Source: Microbacterium pumilum
GTDB lineage: Bacteria > Actinomycetota > Actinomycetes > Actinomycetales > Microbacteriaceae
Direction: 5' to 3'
DNA length: 64,000 nt
NCBI RefSeq assembly: GCF_039530225.1
Contig: NZ_BAAAOH010000001.1
Location: 558,001-622,000, forward strand
Of this stretch, positions 25,887 through 36,300 are shown one piece after another. Below the pieces are notes generated by a model that was given only the letters and a program-made list of their open reading frames with translations, did not search any database and was not told where the DNA came from. Numbering within the stretch: the stretch's first letter is position 1; every line of letters begins with the position of its first letter. The translations under genes and the position numbers were made by a program.

Positions 25887-27508
25887 TGAGCGGACTCGGC
25901 GCGTTGCTGCGGCAGCGGATGCGCCGCGACTGGCGCCAGCTCCTGATCTGGGCCATCGGGACAGCAGCCCTCGCGTACCTGTCCTACACCGGGGTCTCGC
26001 AGTCCTACGGCTCATTGCAGGACCGAGAGCAGCTACTGGTGACCGTGATGGCGAATCCCGTGATCCTGCTCTTCCGCGGGCTCCCGTCCGGCGCCGAGAT
26101 CGGCGCGTTCATGGTGTTCCTGATCTTTCCGTGGCTCGCCATGATGGCCGCGTTCATGAGCTCGTTCCTCGCGGTGCGGCACACCCGGATGGATGAGGAG
26201 CAGGGCCGGGCCGAGCTCGTCTCAGCGACGCCCGCCGGCAGGACGACGCCCGTCGTGGCGACCGTGATGCACGGCTTGATCGCGAACTTCGTGCTCGCGG
26301 CGCTCACGACGCTCGCGTTCATCGGCACCGGGCTCGATGCGTCGGGAGCGAAGGTGGCGGGATTCGCGGTCGGCTGCGTCGGCGTCGCCTTCCTCGGAAT
26401 CGGCCTCGTCGCCGGCCAGCTCATGCGCACGTCTCGCGGCGCGAACGCGCTCGCAACGTGGATCCTCGTGATCACCTTCGTGCTGTGCGGAATCGGCAAT
26501 GCCTTGGGCACGCCGAGCGACGACCTGCAGTGGATGGAGAGTTCATGGCTGACGTGGCTCTCGCCCTTCGGTTGGGGCGAGAACGTGCGCGCCTACGCCG
26601 ATGACAACCTCTGGCCCGCGGTCCTGGCGCTCGCATTCGGGCTGCTGCTCGCAGGTGTCGCGATCGCGCTCCAAGCCGTTCGCGATCTCGGCGAGAGCCT
26701 CGTGCCCGAACGGCTCGGCCGTGCTGAGGCGCGTCCACTGCTTTCGTCGCCGACGGGGCTGGTGTGGCGCCTGACATGGGGCGCGATCCTCGGCTGGACG
26801 ATCGGAGGGCTTCTCACGGGGATGCTGTCGACCTCGCTCGCCTCCGTCGTCGACGACATCGGCAATCAGAACCCCGCGGTCGAGGAGATCCTGTCGAAGA
26901 TCGCGGGCGGCGCGGGAAGTCTGGCGCAGGCCACCGTGTCCGTCTTCTTCGTGATGCTCGGGATCTTCGCGGCGTGCGCGGGCGTCCAGATCGTGTCGCG
27001 CGCTCGGCAGGAGGAGGCGCATGGCACGGCCGAGCCTGTCCTGTCGGCGGCTGTCGGCCGCGTCCGCTGGCTCGTCGACTACATCGTCATCGCGTTCCTC
27101 GCGGTCGTCGGCGTGGCGGTAGCCGGTATCGGCGGCGCGATGCTCGGGCTGGCGTCCGCCGACGGCGACTGGGGCCTCCTTGAGACGATCACGATCACGG
27201 CGTTCGGGCAGCTGCTCGCGGCATCCGTCTTCGTCGTGCTCACGGCGCTCGTCTTCGTGCTCGCGCCGCGGGCGACGATTGCGGCCGGATGGACCCTGGT
27301 CGGGGTCGGCTCGATGCTGGGCCTGTTCGGACCGCTGTTCGGGTTCCCGGACTGGCTGGTGCACCTCTCGCCGCTCGCCGTGGCCCCCGAAGTGACGCCG
27401 GATGGTGTCGACGTTCGAGGGATGTGGTGGCTGATCCTCGCCGTCGTCGTGGGTGGGGCGGCATCCGTGACGCTCATGCGCCGTCGCGAACTGGCGACCG
27501 GCGGATAA
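25886..27508 (+). CDS. ABC transporter permease (polyketide/antibiotic exporter type)
   Basis: A 540-residue integral membrane protein with about 12 hydrophobic segments arranged as two six-helix halves separated near residues 265-300 (LGESLVPERLGRAEARPLLSS). That fused two-half layout, with an N-terminal LLRQRMRRDWRQLLIWAIG and a cytoplasmic HTRMDEEQGRAELVSATPAGR repeated as [22 protein letters not shown], is characteristic of exporters of polyketide-antibiotic type. The internal repeat shows it arose by duplication. ATG at 25886 shares one base with the ATPase stop. Substrate unknown; local control by the next gene suggests drug-responsive expression. Confidence 0.87.
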   Translation: MSGLGALLRQRMRRDWRQLLIWAIGTAALAYLSYTGVSQSYGSLQDREQLLVTVMANPVILLFRGLPSGAEIGAFMVFLIFPWLAMMAAFMSSFLAVRHTRMDEEQGRAELVSATPAGRTTPVVATVMHGLIANFVLAALTTLAFIGTGLDASGAKVAGFAVGCVGVAFLGIGLVAGQLMRTSRGANALATWILVITFVLCGIGNALGTPSDDLQWMESSWLTWLSPFGWGENVRAYADDNLWPAVLALAFGLLLAGVAIALQAVRDLGESLVPERLGRAEARPLLSSPTGLVWRLTWGAILGWTIGGLLTGMLSTSLASVVDDIGNQNPAVEEILSKIAGGAGSLAQATVSVFFVMLGIFAACAGVQIVSRARQEEAHGTAEPVLSAAVGRVRWLVDYIVIAFLAVVGVAVAGIGGAMLGLASADGDWGLLETITITAFGQLLAASVFVVLTALVFVLAPRATIAAGWTLVGVGSMLGLFGPLFGFPDWLVHLSPLAVAPEVTPDGVDVRGMWWLILAVVVGGAASVTLMRRRELATGG

Positions 27509-27520
27509 CGTGGGGGCCAG

Positions 27521-28030
27521 ATGACCGAGCCGACGTATCCCGGTGCCGAAGCCGCCGAGCGCGCCGCCGCGATGCTCACGGCGGCCGGCATGCCTCGGAT
27601 GTCGGCTCGCGTCATGATGGCTCTCGTCGGATCGCCCGACGAGGGCTACTCGGCCGCCGAGCTCGCAGAGCGACTGGGGGTCTCGGCCGCAGCCGTGTCT
27701 GGCGCGGTGCGCTATCTGCAGTCGATCCACATCGTCCATCGGCTCTCGCGCGCGGGCGACCGCCGTGACCGTTACGACCTCATCGACGACGGGTGGCACT
27801 CGGTGCTGACCGCGAACGCGCCGCTTTACCGGATGCTGGCCGATCTCATCGACGCCGTCGCCGACGAGAATCCGGGCGCGCCGTTGTCGAACGAGCGCGC
27901 CAGGGAGATGTCGGCCTTCTTCCGCTTCTTCGCCGACCGCATGCCGGCGTTCCTCGACGAATGGGATGCGGAGCGCCGAGCGCGCTCAGACGCCGATCAG
28001 GCTTCCGGCACCTCGGTCACGCCCTCGTAG
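27521..28030 (+). CDS. MarR/GbsR-type transcriptional regulator of the ABC operon
   Basis: A 169-residue winged-helix protein: PRMSARVMMALVGSPDEGYSAAELAERL, recognition helix GVSAAAVSGAVRYLQSIHIV, and wing RLSRAGDRRDRYDLIDDGW, with a helical C-terminal part including REMSAFFRFFADRMPAFLDEW. This matches the GbsR/PadR-adjacent MarR group that sits beside polyketide-type ABC exporters. It follows the permease by 12 bases with a G-rich ribosome site. It probably represses the operon through the palindrome at 24930-24945. Its 3' end overlaps the convergent VOC gene by 34 bases. Confidence 0.82.
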   Translation: MTEPTYPGAEAAERAAAMLTAAGMPRMSARVMMALVGSPDEGYSAAELAERLGVSAAAVSGAVRYLQSIHIVHRLSRAGDRRDRYDLIDDGWHSVLTANAPLYRMLADLIDAVADENPGAPLSNERAREMSAFFRFFADRMPAFLDEWDAERRARSDADQASGTSVTPS

Positions 28031-28368
28031 AGCGAGATCACATTCCCGTCGGGGTCGACGATCGTCGCCCACCAGCTCGTCGGAGTGATCTCCTGCTTGC
28101 CCTGCAAGACGCCGGCACCGGCCTCGACCGCGATGGCGAGGGTGTCCTCGATCGAGTCCACCTCGACGTAGGACCGCGGCTGCGTGAAGTCATCGCTGCG
28201 CGGAGCGAGCCCTCCACCGCTGATCTTGTTGGGCGCCTGCCACATCGGGTAGTCCTCGAACCCCGGTGGTGCGGCGATCTGCCACCCGAACAGCTTCGAA
28301 TAGAAGACCTGCGCCGCGTCGAGATCGCTGACCGGGATGTCGATGTGAGTGATGTCGCCGTGAGCCAT
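27997..28368 (-). CDS. VOC family (glyoxalase/bleomycin-resistance-like) protein
   Basis: The 123-residue protein carries one VOC module set: MAHGDITHIDIPVSDLDAAQVFYSKLFGW at the N-terminus (quoted by its parts THIDIPVSD and AQVFYSKLFGW), SYVEVDSIEDTLAIAVEAGAGVLQGKQEI, and the end WATIVDPDGNVISLYEG. The metal ligand positions (His in THID, Glu in LYEG) are present. Function is open: lyases, dioxygenases and drug-binding proteins share the fold. ATG at 28368 has AGAGG upstream. Its tail overlaps the regulator gene on the other strand by 34 bases. Confidence 0.82.
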   Translation of the reverse strand: MAHGDITHIDIPVSDLDAAQVFYSKLFGWQIAAPPGFEDYPMWQAPNKISGGGLAPRSDDFTQPRSYVEVDSIEDTLAIAVEAGAGVLQGKQEITPTSWWATIVDPDGNVISLYEGVTEVPEA

Positions 28369-28436
28369 GTCGTGTCCTCTCGTCGTCGAGACTGCTCCTG
28401 ACAGTGTGAGTCTGATGCGGGCCTCCGACAAGGGGC

Positions 28437-28907
28437 TCAGGATGCCGCGCGAAGTCGCTCCTCGAGAACATCGATCGCGGGCCGCTGCCCCTTCACAAGC
28501 CGTTCGCGCGCATCATCCAGCGACGCCCACTCGGCTCGGTCGACCTCGGGGAAGGACGCCTTGCGCCCGGACCGCGGCGGCCACTCGAGCTCGAACTCGC
28601 CGAAGCCCTCCGTGGGAGCCTCGAACCTCGCACCGTCACCGATGAACATGGTGACGCGCTTGCCGGACGAGTAGGCGAAGGTGCCGAGCTCCGCGTACGG
28701 CACATCGGGCGCCGCGACGCCCAGCTCCTCCTCGAACTCGCGGTGCGCGGCATCCAGGGCGGTCTCGTCACCCTCGACGAACTCGCCCTTCGGAATCGAC
28801 CAGGCGCCGGCATCCTTCCCACTCCAGTACGGCCCGCCCATGTGGGCGATGAGGACCTCCGGCCCGGGGGTGAGTCGGTACAGCAGGATACCGGCGCTCG
28901 TGATCAC
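28437..28907 (-). CDS. NUDIX hydrolase
   Basis: A 156-residue protein with a complete Nudix box near residues 40-62: GEFVEGDETALDAAHREFEEELGV, given here by its ends GEFVEGDE and REFEEELG. GPYWSGKDAGAWSIPKGE precedes it and a WPPRSGRKASFPEVDRAEW segment follows, which is typical of the MutT/AP4A-like group with a bis-phosphate substrate. Start GTG (28905-28907) overlaps the aldo/keto reductase stop as GTGA, so it is coupled to that gene. Confidence 0.88.
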   Translation of the reverse strand: MITSAGILLYRLTPGPEVLIAHMGGPYWSGKDAGAWSIPKGEFVEGDETALDAAHREFEEELGVAAPDVPYAELGTFAYSSGKRVTMFIGDGARFEAPTEGFGEFELEWPPRSGRKASFPEVDRAEWASLDDARERLVKGQRPAIDVLEERLRAAS

Positions 28908-29914
28908 GGCCGCTGCGTGGGCGACACCCCGTAGGTGTGCTCGGCGTCGGTGTTCGGGGTGTCGCCGAGTGCCTCGTCGATCGCCGCCATGGTGTCGGCG
29001 TCCAGCGTGACGCCCGAGGCCTTCACCGTGTCGGCGAGCTGCTCGGGGCGGGACGCGCCGACGAGCGCCGCCGCGACGTTCGGGTTCTGCAGCACCCACG
29101 CGATCGCGAGCTGCGGCATCGAGAGTCCGGCCTGCTCGGCCACCGGCTTGAGCCGCTGCACGGCCTCGAGCACGTCATCGCCCAGGAAGCCCTTGATGAA
29201 GTTCGCGCCGCTCTTGTCGTCGGTGGCCCGCGAGCCCTCGGGCACCGGCTGCCCCGGGAGGTACTTTCCCGACAGCACGCCCTGGGCCATCGGCGACCAG
29301 ACGATCTGCGAGATGCCGAGCTCCTGCGAGGTCGGCACGACCTTGCCCTCGATCACGCGCCACAGCATCGAGTACTGCGGCTGGTTCGAGATGAGCTGGA
29401 TGCCGTAGCTCCGAGCGAGAGCGTGACCGGCGCGCAGCTGCTCCGCCGTCCACTCCGAAACTCCGATGTAGAGCACCTTGCCCTGCCGGACCAGGTCAGA
29501 GAACGCCTGGAAGGTCTCTTCGAGAGGGGTCTCGTAGTCGTACCGGTGCGCCTGATAGAGGTCGACGTAGTCGGTGCCGAGGCGCTTGAGCGAACCGTTG
29601 ATCGACTCCATGATGTGCTTGCGGCTGAGGCCGGTGTCGTTGGGTCCATGCGGACCGGTCGGGAAGTACACCTTCGTGAAGATCTCGAGCGACTCGCGTC
29701 GCTGACCGGAGAGGGCCTTGCCGAGCACGGCCTCGGCGGCGGTGTTGGCGTAGACGTCTGCGGTGTCGAACGTCGTGATGCCGGCATCCAGCGCCGCGTG
29801 GACTGTGGCGATCGCCGCCGAGTCGTCGACCTGCGAGCCGTGCGTGACCCAGTTGCCGTATGTGATCTCCGAGACTTTGAGACCGCTGTTGCCGAGATAC
29901 CGATAGTTGACCAT
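28904..29914 (-). CDS. aldo/keto reductase (Kv-beta/YghZ type)
   Basis: A 336-residue NADPH-dependent TIM-barrel reductase. The catalytic tetrad is visible: Asp and Tyr in FDTADVYANTAAEAVLG, Lys in EIFTKVYFPTG and His in YQAHRYDYETPLEE. The cofactor end reads AALVGASRPEQLADTVKA. The tetrad spacing and the YRYLGNSGLKVSEITYGNW start match the voltage-gated potassium channel beta/YghZ group. ATG at 29914 is preferred: a -10-like TAGTTT ends 6 bases upstream and no ribosome site is present, so it is probably leaderless. A GTG one codon earlier is possible. Confidence 0.9.
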   Translation of the reverse strand: MVNYRYLGNSGLKVSEITYGNWVTHGSQVDDSAAIATVHAALDAGITTFDTADVYANTAAEAVLGKALSGQRRESLEIFTKVYFPTGPHGPNDTGLSRKHIMESINGSLKRLGTDYVDLYQAHRYDYETPLEETFQAFSDLVRQGKVLYIGVSEWTAEQLRAGHALARSYGIQLISNQPQYSMLWRVIEGKVVPTSQELGISQIVWSPMAQGVLSGKYLPGQPVPEGSRATDDKSGANFIKGFLGDDVLEAVQRLKPVAEQAGLSMPQLAIAWVLQNPNVAAALVGASRPEQLADTVKASGVTLDADTMAAIDEALGDTPNTDAEHTYGVSPTQRP

Positions 29915-29920
29915 CACTCA

Positions 29921-29926
29921 AAACTA
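29921..29926 (-). promoter_or_regulatory. -10 element of a leaderless promoter overlapping the upstream stop codon
   Basis: TAGTTT lies 6 bases before the reductase ATG. Its first three bases are the TAG stop codon of the UbiB-like gene, so the promoter is built into the end of the upstream gene. Confidence 0.45.
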
Positions 29927-31885
29927 CTGGGCCCTTCGGCGGAAGGCTCCGCTGAGGCTCCGCAGGAGGAGGAGCATCCCGCCGAGGCCCAGCACGCTGC
30001 CCAGGAACGAGAACACCCGGACACCGTCGGTCATCGCCGGTCCGACATCGGACACGGCGAGGAAGAAGCCGGTCGCCACGAGCGCGACGCCGACGATCGT
30101 CGCGGTGACGTCGCCGAGGATCGAGTCCACCCATCGACGATCGTCCGCGCTCTCCAGCGCCCGCACCCGCACCTGGAATGTGCCGTCTTGAAGGGACTGG
30201 GTGATCGCCTCGATCCGGCGCGGGAGGCGCCGGAGCTGTTCTGCGGCGATGGCCGACTGAGCCTGCAGCCCGAGTGCCAGGACTCGCGGAGAAGCGAGCT
30301 GCAGAGCGATGTGAGGTGCTCGAGAGAGCCCACGGCCGACCATGTCGTAGTCGGGCACGAGTCGACGCAGCGAACCCTCCAGCGAGATGAGCGTGCGGAA
30401 GACCAGCAGGAGCGACGGGGGCACCGCGAGGCGGTGCTGACGCATGACGTCGATCAGCGCGCTGAAGACGTTCTCCCCCACCTGGGCGTTGGCGATGCGC
30501 GTGAGGATCGCACCGATGTCGTGCTGCAGTGCGGTCTGCTCCACGCTTCCTCCCGAGGCCGGCGCGCACAGCAGCAGCACGATGTCGGTGGCCGACACAT
30601 CGTCGTCATTCGCGATCGCCACCAGGAGCGGAGCGAGGAGCCTGCGTACGCTGCGCTCGAGCACCCCGACCGCCCCGAAGTCGATCAGAGTGACCGTCTG
30701 GTCCTCGGCGAGGATCAGGTTGCCCGCATGGAGGTCGGCGTGGAACACGCCGCGCACGGCGATCTGCTCGAAGACCGAATCCACCACTCCGTCGACGACC
30801 GCGTGCGCCGCCTCGGGCGGCAGCGCATCCGGCGTGAGCCGGCTGAAGGGGATGCCGTCGGCGCGCTCCAGCACCAGCATCCGGGACGTGGAGAGGTCGC
30901 CGTACACGGTGGGGATGTTGAGCGGTGGCGACTTCGATCGGTCGATCGCCCCCCGGAGCATCTCGGTGTTGGCGGCCTCGACGCGATAGTCGAGTTCTTC
31001 GCGGAGCGCGCGCGCGAACTCCGCCGCCAGCGCACGCGCGCCGTAGTCACGTGCCCACTCGGTGCGCCGCTCGGCGTCAGCGGCGAGTCGCTCGAGGATG
31101 TCGAGGTCGGTCGTCACCTGGGCTCGGGCCCGGGGCCGCTGGATCTTGATGACGACCCGCTTACCGTTCAGGAGGGTCGCGGTGTGGACTTGGGCGACGG
31201 ATGCCGCCGCCATCGGCGTCTGGTCGACCGAGGCGAACACCTCGTCGAGAGGACGCTTGAGCTCGTGGCGGATCGCCGATTCGGCCTCTGTCCACGGGAT
31301 GGGAGTCGAATCCATCTGCAGCGTGGAGAGCGCCCTGATGAACTGAGGCGGCAGCACGTCCTCGCGTGACGACAGCACCTGACCCAGCTTGACGAAAGTC
31401 ACTCCGGCCTCGTTGATCGCGCCGAGGAGCGCGTCCGGCAGCTCGTCGCTGTAGCCTCTCGAGCGATTCTGGTACAGCCCGATGCCGTGGCGAGAGGCGA
31501 TGACGAGGATCTGCGCGTATCGCCGGGCGCGGTCGCGCCGCCGGATCGCGTCGCGGATCACCAGGATCGGATTGCGGAGCGGCCGAGTGGGCACCAAGAA
31601 CTCGCTCACGACGATGACCACGACGACGATCGCGAACACCCAGCCGAAGACGAGCGCCACGATGACCGCCGCGATCGGCAACGCGACGACGAACTTCCCG
31701 CCTGTCCACACGTGCGACTGCTCGAGCATCCACAGCACCAGCGGGATGCTCAGCGAGAACACGACGAGGGAGATCAACAGCGAGCGCACCCAGCCGACCG
31801 GCGTGTCGAGGAGTCGGCGCGACACCCATGTCGCGACAGCGGCGAACGTGAGCGCCAACAGCGCGAAGGCGAGCCAGGTGGGCAT
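29924..31885 (-). CDS. ABC1/AarF/UbiB-family atypical protein kinase, membrane-bound
   Basis: A 653-residue protein. Residues about 1-115 contain three or four membrane helices; the kinase-like core follows. It has the family's KxGQ loop in VTFVKLGQVLSSREDVLPP, a lysine strand VVIKIQRPRA, the ExD-type region REELDYRVEAANTEML, the catalytic loop VFHADLHAGNLILAEDQTV and the DFG equivalent LIDFGAVG. Two more membrane helices end it. Such proteins support quinone biosynthesis or lipid homeostasis; in this menaquinone-type background the partner is unknown. It follows rlmN by 33 bases. Confidence 0.88.
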   Translation of the reverse strand: MPTWLAFALLALTFAAVATWVSRRLLDTPVGWVRSLLISLVVFSLSIPLVLWMLEQSHVWTGGKFVVALPIAAVIVALVFGWVFAIVVVVIVVSEFLVPTRPLRNPILVIRDAIRRRDRARRYAQILVIASRHGIGLYQNRSRGYSDELPDALLGAINEAGVTFVKLGQVLSSREDVLPPQFIRALSTLQMDSTPIPWTEAESAIRHELKRPLDEVFASVDQTPMAAASVAQVHTATLLNGKRVVIKIQRPRARAQVTTDLDILERLAADAERRTEWARDYGARALAAEFARALREELDYRVEAANTEMLRGAIDRSKSPPLNIPTVYGDLSTSRMLVLERADGIPFSRLTPDALPPEAAHAVVDGVVDSVFEQIAVRGVFHADLHAGNLILAEDQTVTLIDFGAVGVLERSVRRLLAPLLVAIANDDDVSATDIVLLLCAPASGGSVEQTALQHDIGAILTRIANAQVGENVFSALIDVMRQHRLAVPPSLLLVFRTLISLEGSLRRLVPDYDMVGRGLSRAPHIALQLASPRVLALGLQAQSAIAAEQLRRLPRRIEAITQSLQDGTFQVRVRALESADDRRWVDSILGDVTATIVGVALVATGFFLAVSDVGPAMTDGVRVFSFLGSVLGLGGMLLLLRSLSGAFRRRAQ

Positions 31886-31918
31886 GCTCAGATTCTGTCA
31901 GCGCAGCGGCTTGCGCGG

Positions 31919-33157
31919 TCAGACCTCGAGCGGCGTCAGGGCGGCCGCGGCTTCGTCGTCCTCGGTCGTCGCGAGCTGGCCACAGGCGCCGTCGATCTCT
32001 TTGCCGCGCGTGTCGCGCAGAGTCGTCGGGATGCCGGCGGCATTGAGTCTGCGCACGAACTCGTTCTGCACCGGAACCTCGGAAGCGGTCCAGATCGATC
32101 CGGGCGTGGGGTTCAGTGGAATCGGGTTCACGTGCACCCAGCCGCGTCCGCGGGCGTTGAGCTTGTCGGCGAGCAGGTCGGCTCGCCACGCGTGATCGTT
32201 CATGTCCTTGATGAGCGCGTACTCGATGGAGACGCGTCGTCCGGTCTTGTCGAAGTACGCCCGGGCCGCATCGAGAGCCTCGTCGACCTTCCAGCGGCTG
32301 TTCACCGGGATGAGCTCGTCGCGCAGCTGATCGTCCGGGGCGTGCAGCGACAGGGCGAACGTGACCGGGATCTCCTCGGCGGCGAGCTTGGTGATCGCGG
32401 GCACGAGGCCGACGGTCGACACCGTGATCCCCCGCGCGCTCATTCCGAGCCCGTGCTCCTTGTCGACCATGACGCGCACGGCCTGCATGACCCTGGCGTA
32501 GTTGGCGAGGGGCTCACCCATCCCCATGAAGACGATGTTGGACACCCGCTCGAGGCTGTGGTCGTCGCGTTTCTTGCCGCCCAGGCCACCCTCGGCGATC
32601 AGCCGGTTGGCTCGGACGATCTGCTCGATGATCTCGGCCGCGGACATGTTGCGTGTGAGACCTGCTTGGCCGGTGGCGCAGAACGGGCAGTTCATCCCGC
32701 ATCCCGCCTGCGAAGACACGCACAGCGTGATGCGCCCGGGGTAGCGCATCAGCACCGATTCGACGAGGGCGCCGTCGTGCAGCTTCCACAGGAACTTGAT
32801 GGTGTCGCCGCGGTCGGTCTCGAGTCGTCGCACCTCGGTCAGGAGCGCCGGAAGCATGCCGTGGACGAACTCCTCGCGACCCTCAGCCGGAAGATCGGTC
32901 ATCGCGGCCGGGTCGTGCGTCCAGTGGCTGAAGTAGTGCTTCTCGAGCTGCTTCGCACGGAAGCCCGGAATACCGAGCTCCTTGACCTTCGCGACGCGTT
33001 CATCGGGCGTCAGATCGGCGAGGTGCACCGGAGGTTTGCCGCGCTTCGGGCTGGCGAACTGGAGGAGAGGCCGACCCTCGGAATCCTTCTTCTGCTTCCA
33101 TCCCTCGGTCGCCGGGCGCACCTGGCGCACGCGCGGAGTTTCAGGGGACGAGGTCAT
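31919..33157 (-). CDS. rlmN: 23S rRNA (adenine2503-C2)-methyltransferase
   Basis: A 412-residue radical SAM enzyme that methylates A2503 of 23S rRNA and A37 of some tRNAs. The cluster motif [11 protein letters not shown] is intact, preceded by [30 protein letters not shown] and the SAM segment [20 protein letters not shown] follow. The C-terminal [18 protein letters not shown] holds the second catalytic cysteine. The first about 25 residues are a charged extension. ATG at 33157 is 6 bases after a TACCCT -10 element and has no ribosome site, so it is probably leaderless. Confidence 0.95.
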   Translation of the reverse strand: MTSSPETPRVRQVRPATEGWKQKKDSEGRPLLQFASPKRGKPPVHLADLTPDERVAKVKELGIPGFRAKQLEKHYFSHWTHDPAAMTDLPAEGREEFVHGMLPALLTEVRRLETDRGDTIKFLWKLHDGALVESVLMRYPGRITLCVSSQAGCGMNCPFCATGQAGLTRNMSAAEIIEQIVRANRLIAEGGLGGKKRDDHSLERVSNIVFMGMGEPLANYARVMQAVRVMVDKEHGLGMSARGITVSTVGLVPAITKLAAEEIPVTFALSLHAPDDQLRDELIPVNSRWKVDEALDAARAYFDKTGRRVSIEYALIKDMNDHAWRADLLADKLNARGRGWVHVNPIPLNPTPGSIWTASEVPVQNEFVRRLNAAGIPTTLRDTRGKEIDGACGQLATTEDDEAAAALTPLEV

Positions 33158-33163
33158 GTCTTC

Positions 33164-33169
33164 AGGGTA
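33164..33169 (-). promoter_or_regulatory. -10 element of a leaderless rlmN promoter
   Basis: TACCCT ends 6 bases before the rlmN ATG on the minus strand. No Shine-Dalgarno is present in between. Confidence 0.45.
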
Positions 33170-33305
33170 GGCGACGTACCTGCATGAAATCCGGCTTCTG
33201 CACCGAGGAGTCCGGATTGCGTGCATGTGAATGGATGGCGCTCGCTGTCAGAACGTGCGATATTTCTCGATACGGCGCCGTAGCCGGTGAGCCCCCTCGC
33301 CATCA

Positions 33306-33333
33306 CCCCACATTGCCTTCGGCTCACGTGGGG
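33306..33333 (+). promoter_or_regulatory. hairpin in the leader of the cyclase operon
   Basis: CCCCAC (33306-33311) and GTGGGG (33328-33333) can pair over a 16-base loop, 37 bases before the chosen GTG start. There is no T run, so it is a leader structure of unknown purpose, not a clear terminator. Confidence 0.35.
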
Positions 33334-33370
33334 GCGCCGCTCGGGGAATGTCGCTCTGGGAAGGGTCGAG

Positions 33371-36300
33371 GTGACGTCGCTGGTCGCGGCATCGGCGCTG
33401 AGCCCGCGCCTCCTTCACGGTGTGTCCGACGACGCAGACCCGCACATGCGAATCGACGGCACCGCGGTCGTCGTCGACATCTCCGGCTTCACCACCCTCT
33501 CCGAGCAGCTGGCCGCGGCGGGACGTGAAGGCACCGAGCAGCTCATCGCGACGCTTTCGCGCGTCTTCACGGTGCTCCTCCCCGTCACGGATGACGGCGG
33601 CGACGTCGTGAAGTTCGCCGGCGATGCCCTCTTCATCCTCTTCACCGGCACCGACCACGCGAAGCACGCCGTCCATGCCGCATGGAACATGAACCGGGTG
33701 CTCGCCACGATCGGCGACATCCACCTGTCGTCGGCCCGGGCGAAGCTGCGCATGTCGGTGGGGGTGCACTCCGGAACGTTCGAGGTGCTGCTGACCGGCG
33801 ATGATCATGTCAGCGCCATCCTGACGGGAGCGGCCACCTCACGGGTGCTCGAGCTGCAGAATGCGGCCGCGGCGGGGAGGATCCTCGTCAGCGACCAGAC
33901 CGCCGCGGCTTTGCCCGTCAGACAGGTGGCCGCCGAGGAGGGTGTTCCCGGAGCCCACCGGCTGCTGCGCGCCGGCTCGGTCGCGACGGCGTCGCTGATG
34001 GCCCTGTCGGTCGGGCGCACCGAGGCGGCGGACCGGTTCCTCCCTCGTGCCTTCGCAGAGCGCCACGACCTCCTGGGCGCCGAGCCGGACCATCGCTGGG
34101 CCGCGATCGCCTTCGTCCAGGTCTCGGGTGTTCCCGACGAGCCCGGACCTGCCGACCTCGAGCGGATGTCGCGGCTGACGGGTCTCGTCGAGGCTGCCGC
34201 CGCCGACACCGGCGCGACCCTCCTGGATGTCGACCCGTCCGTCGGCGGCTACCGCTACTTCCTCACCGCGGGCGCGCCGACCACCGCGCAGGATCCGGAG
34301 GGCCGGCTGGTGACCGCCGCGCTGCGGATCGTCGCGGCGGGCGGCGGCGACGGCTACACCCTGCGGGCGGGTGTCACGTCGGGGCGGGTCTTCGCCGGAT
34401 TCGTGGGGGCGACGTACCGACAGACCTACACCGTCATGGGCGATCCCACGAATCTCGCGGCACGTCTCGCCGCGCGCGCCGGAGCCGGAACCGTGCTCGT
34501 GGCCCGGTCGGCGCTCGAGCGCACCGGCCGCCCCTTCGAGACCGAGGACGCCGGGACGATCTCGGTCAAGGGCAAGACGCAGCAGATCCCCGTCGCGATC
34601 GTGACCGGGCGGGGCGGTGCCACGGTCCTCGAAAGGCAGCAGGTGCCCTTCGTCGGGCGCACCGAAGAGCTCAGCCGCCTCCGCAGCGCGCTGGCGGATG
34701 CGGCGGCCGAGGTCGGCTCGGTGCTCACTGTGACCGGCCCCGCAGGGATAGGCAAGACGCGGCTCATCGACCATGCCCTGGCCGAGACGCCGCTGCGCGT
34801 CCTGCGGGCGCACGGCGACCGCTACGGCGCGAACACGCCCTACCGCACGCTGCAGTCCCTCCTGCGCCCCCTGCTCGACATTCCGGCATCGGCGACGGCC
34901 GCGGATGCCGGTGCGATGCTCGCGCGAGCCATCGCCCAGGGCATGCCCGCACTCGTGCCGTGGCTCCCGCTCCTCGCCCCCGCGTTCGATGCCGCGGTGC
35001 CGGATACTCCCGAGGTCAGCGCCATCGACGATGCATTCCGTGCGGAGCGGACGTCACTCGTCCTGGTGGAGTTCATCACCGCTTCGACCACCGATCCCGG
35101 GGTCCTCGTCATCGACGACGCGCAATGGGTCGACCCGGCGTCGCAAGCCGTCCTCGAGGTCGTCATCGCCGCAGACGCTTCACATGCGATCGTCCTCCTC
35201 CGGCGCGACGAAGCCCGCGGCGTGCCGCCACTCGGCGAAAGCATCGCGCTCGGCGGGCTCGACGACGTGGCGATCCGCGACATCATCGAGGCGGTCGCAG
35301 GGCGCCGTCTTCTGCCTGCCGACGCCCGCCCCATCATCAGCCGCTCGGGCGGGAACCCGCTGTTCGCGATCGAGCTCGCAACGGGGCTCGCAGCAGGGGA
35401 GCGGTCACTCGGTGACGACGCTCTCGGAATCGAGCAGCTCGTCGGCGAGCGAATCGACGCCCTCCCCGACGCGGAGCGGGCGACCCTTCGTCGCGCGGCA
35501 GTACTGGGCATCCGCGTCCCGCTCGGCCTGTATTTGCGATGCGTCGGCGCGCCCTTGATCTCCGGTGGCCTCGGTGCCTTCCTCGAGCTGGGGCCGGATT
35601 CCGTCTCATTCCGCAGCGAGCTGTTCCGCGACGTCGCATACGGTCAGCTTTCGTTTCAGGTCCGGCGCGAGCTGCACCGCGCGGCGGCGGCGGCGATCGA
35701 GTCGGATCCCATGCTCGGGGGGCCCTCGCGCGCTCTGATGCTCGCGGCGCACTACGAGGCTGCGGGCGAGTGGGAGGCGGCACACGAGGCGGCACGCCAG
35801 GCCGCCGAGATGGCCGCCCAGGCCTTCGCGCTGGAGGAGGCGGTGCGCGCGTATCGCGTCGCGGTCGAGGCCGCCAAACGCGCGGGCGACAGCGATCAGC
35901 TCGCCGATCTCCTCGAGGCGCTCGGACGCGTGAGCGTCGCCGGCGGCTGGGCCAAAGAGGGGCTCGATGCGTTCTCCGCGGCGCGCAAGCTGATCAGCGA
36001 CACCGTTTCGCGGGCACGGCTCGATCGCGAGCGAGCGTATGCCCTCAACGTGCTGGGTCGCCAGGACGAGGCCGTGCAGGCCCTCCGCACGGCGCGGCGC
36101 GCGCTCACCGGTACCGGCGAGGAAGGCCGCGCCATCCTCGCGGCAATCGACGTCACCGAGGCGGGACTCCGGCTGCGACAGGCGCGCTGGTCCGATGCGC
36201 GCCGCCTCGCCCAGGATGCCGCCGCGCTCCTGGACGGTCATACCGCCGACGATACGGAGACGCGTGTCCTCGCCGATGCTCTTCGATACGGCGACATCGC

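Noticed and set aside
28937..33187. Long plus-strand open frames opposite the aldo/keto reductase, UbiB-like and rlmN genes
   Set aside because: Same antisense artefact; no signal peptide, motif or ribosome site, and the minus-strand proteins are unmistakable.
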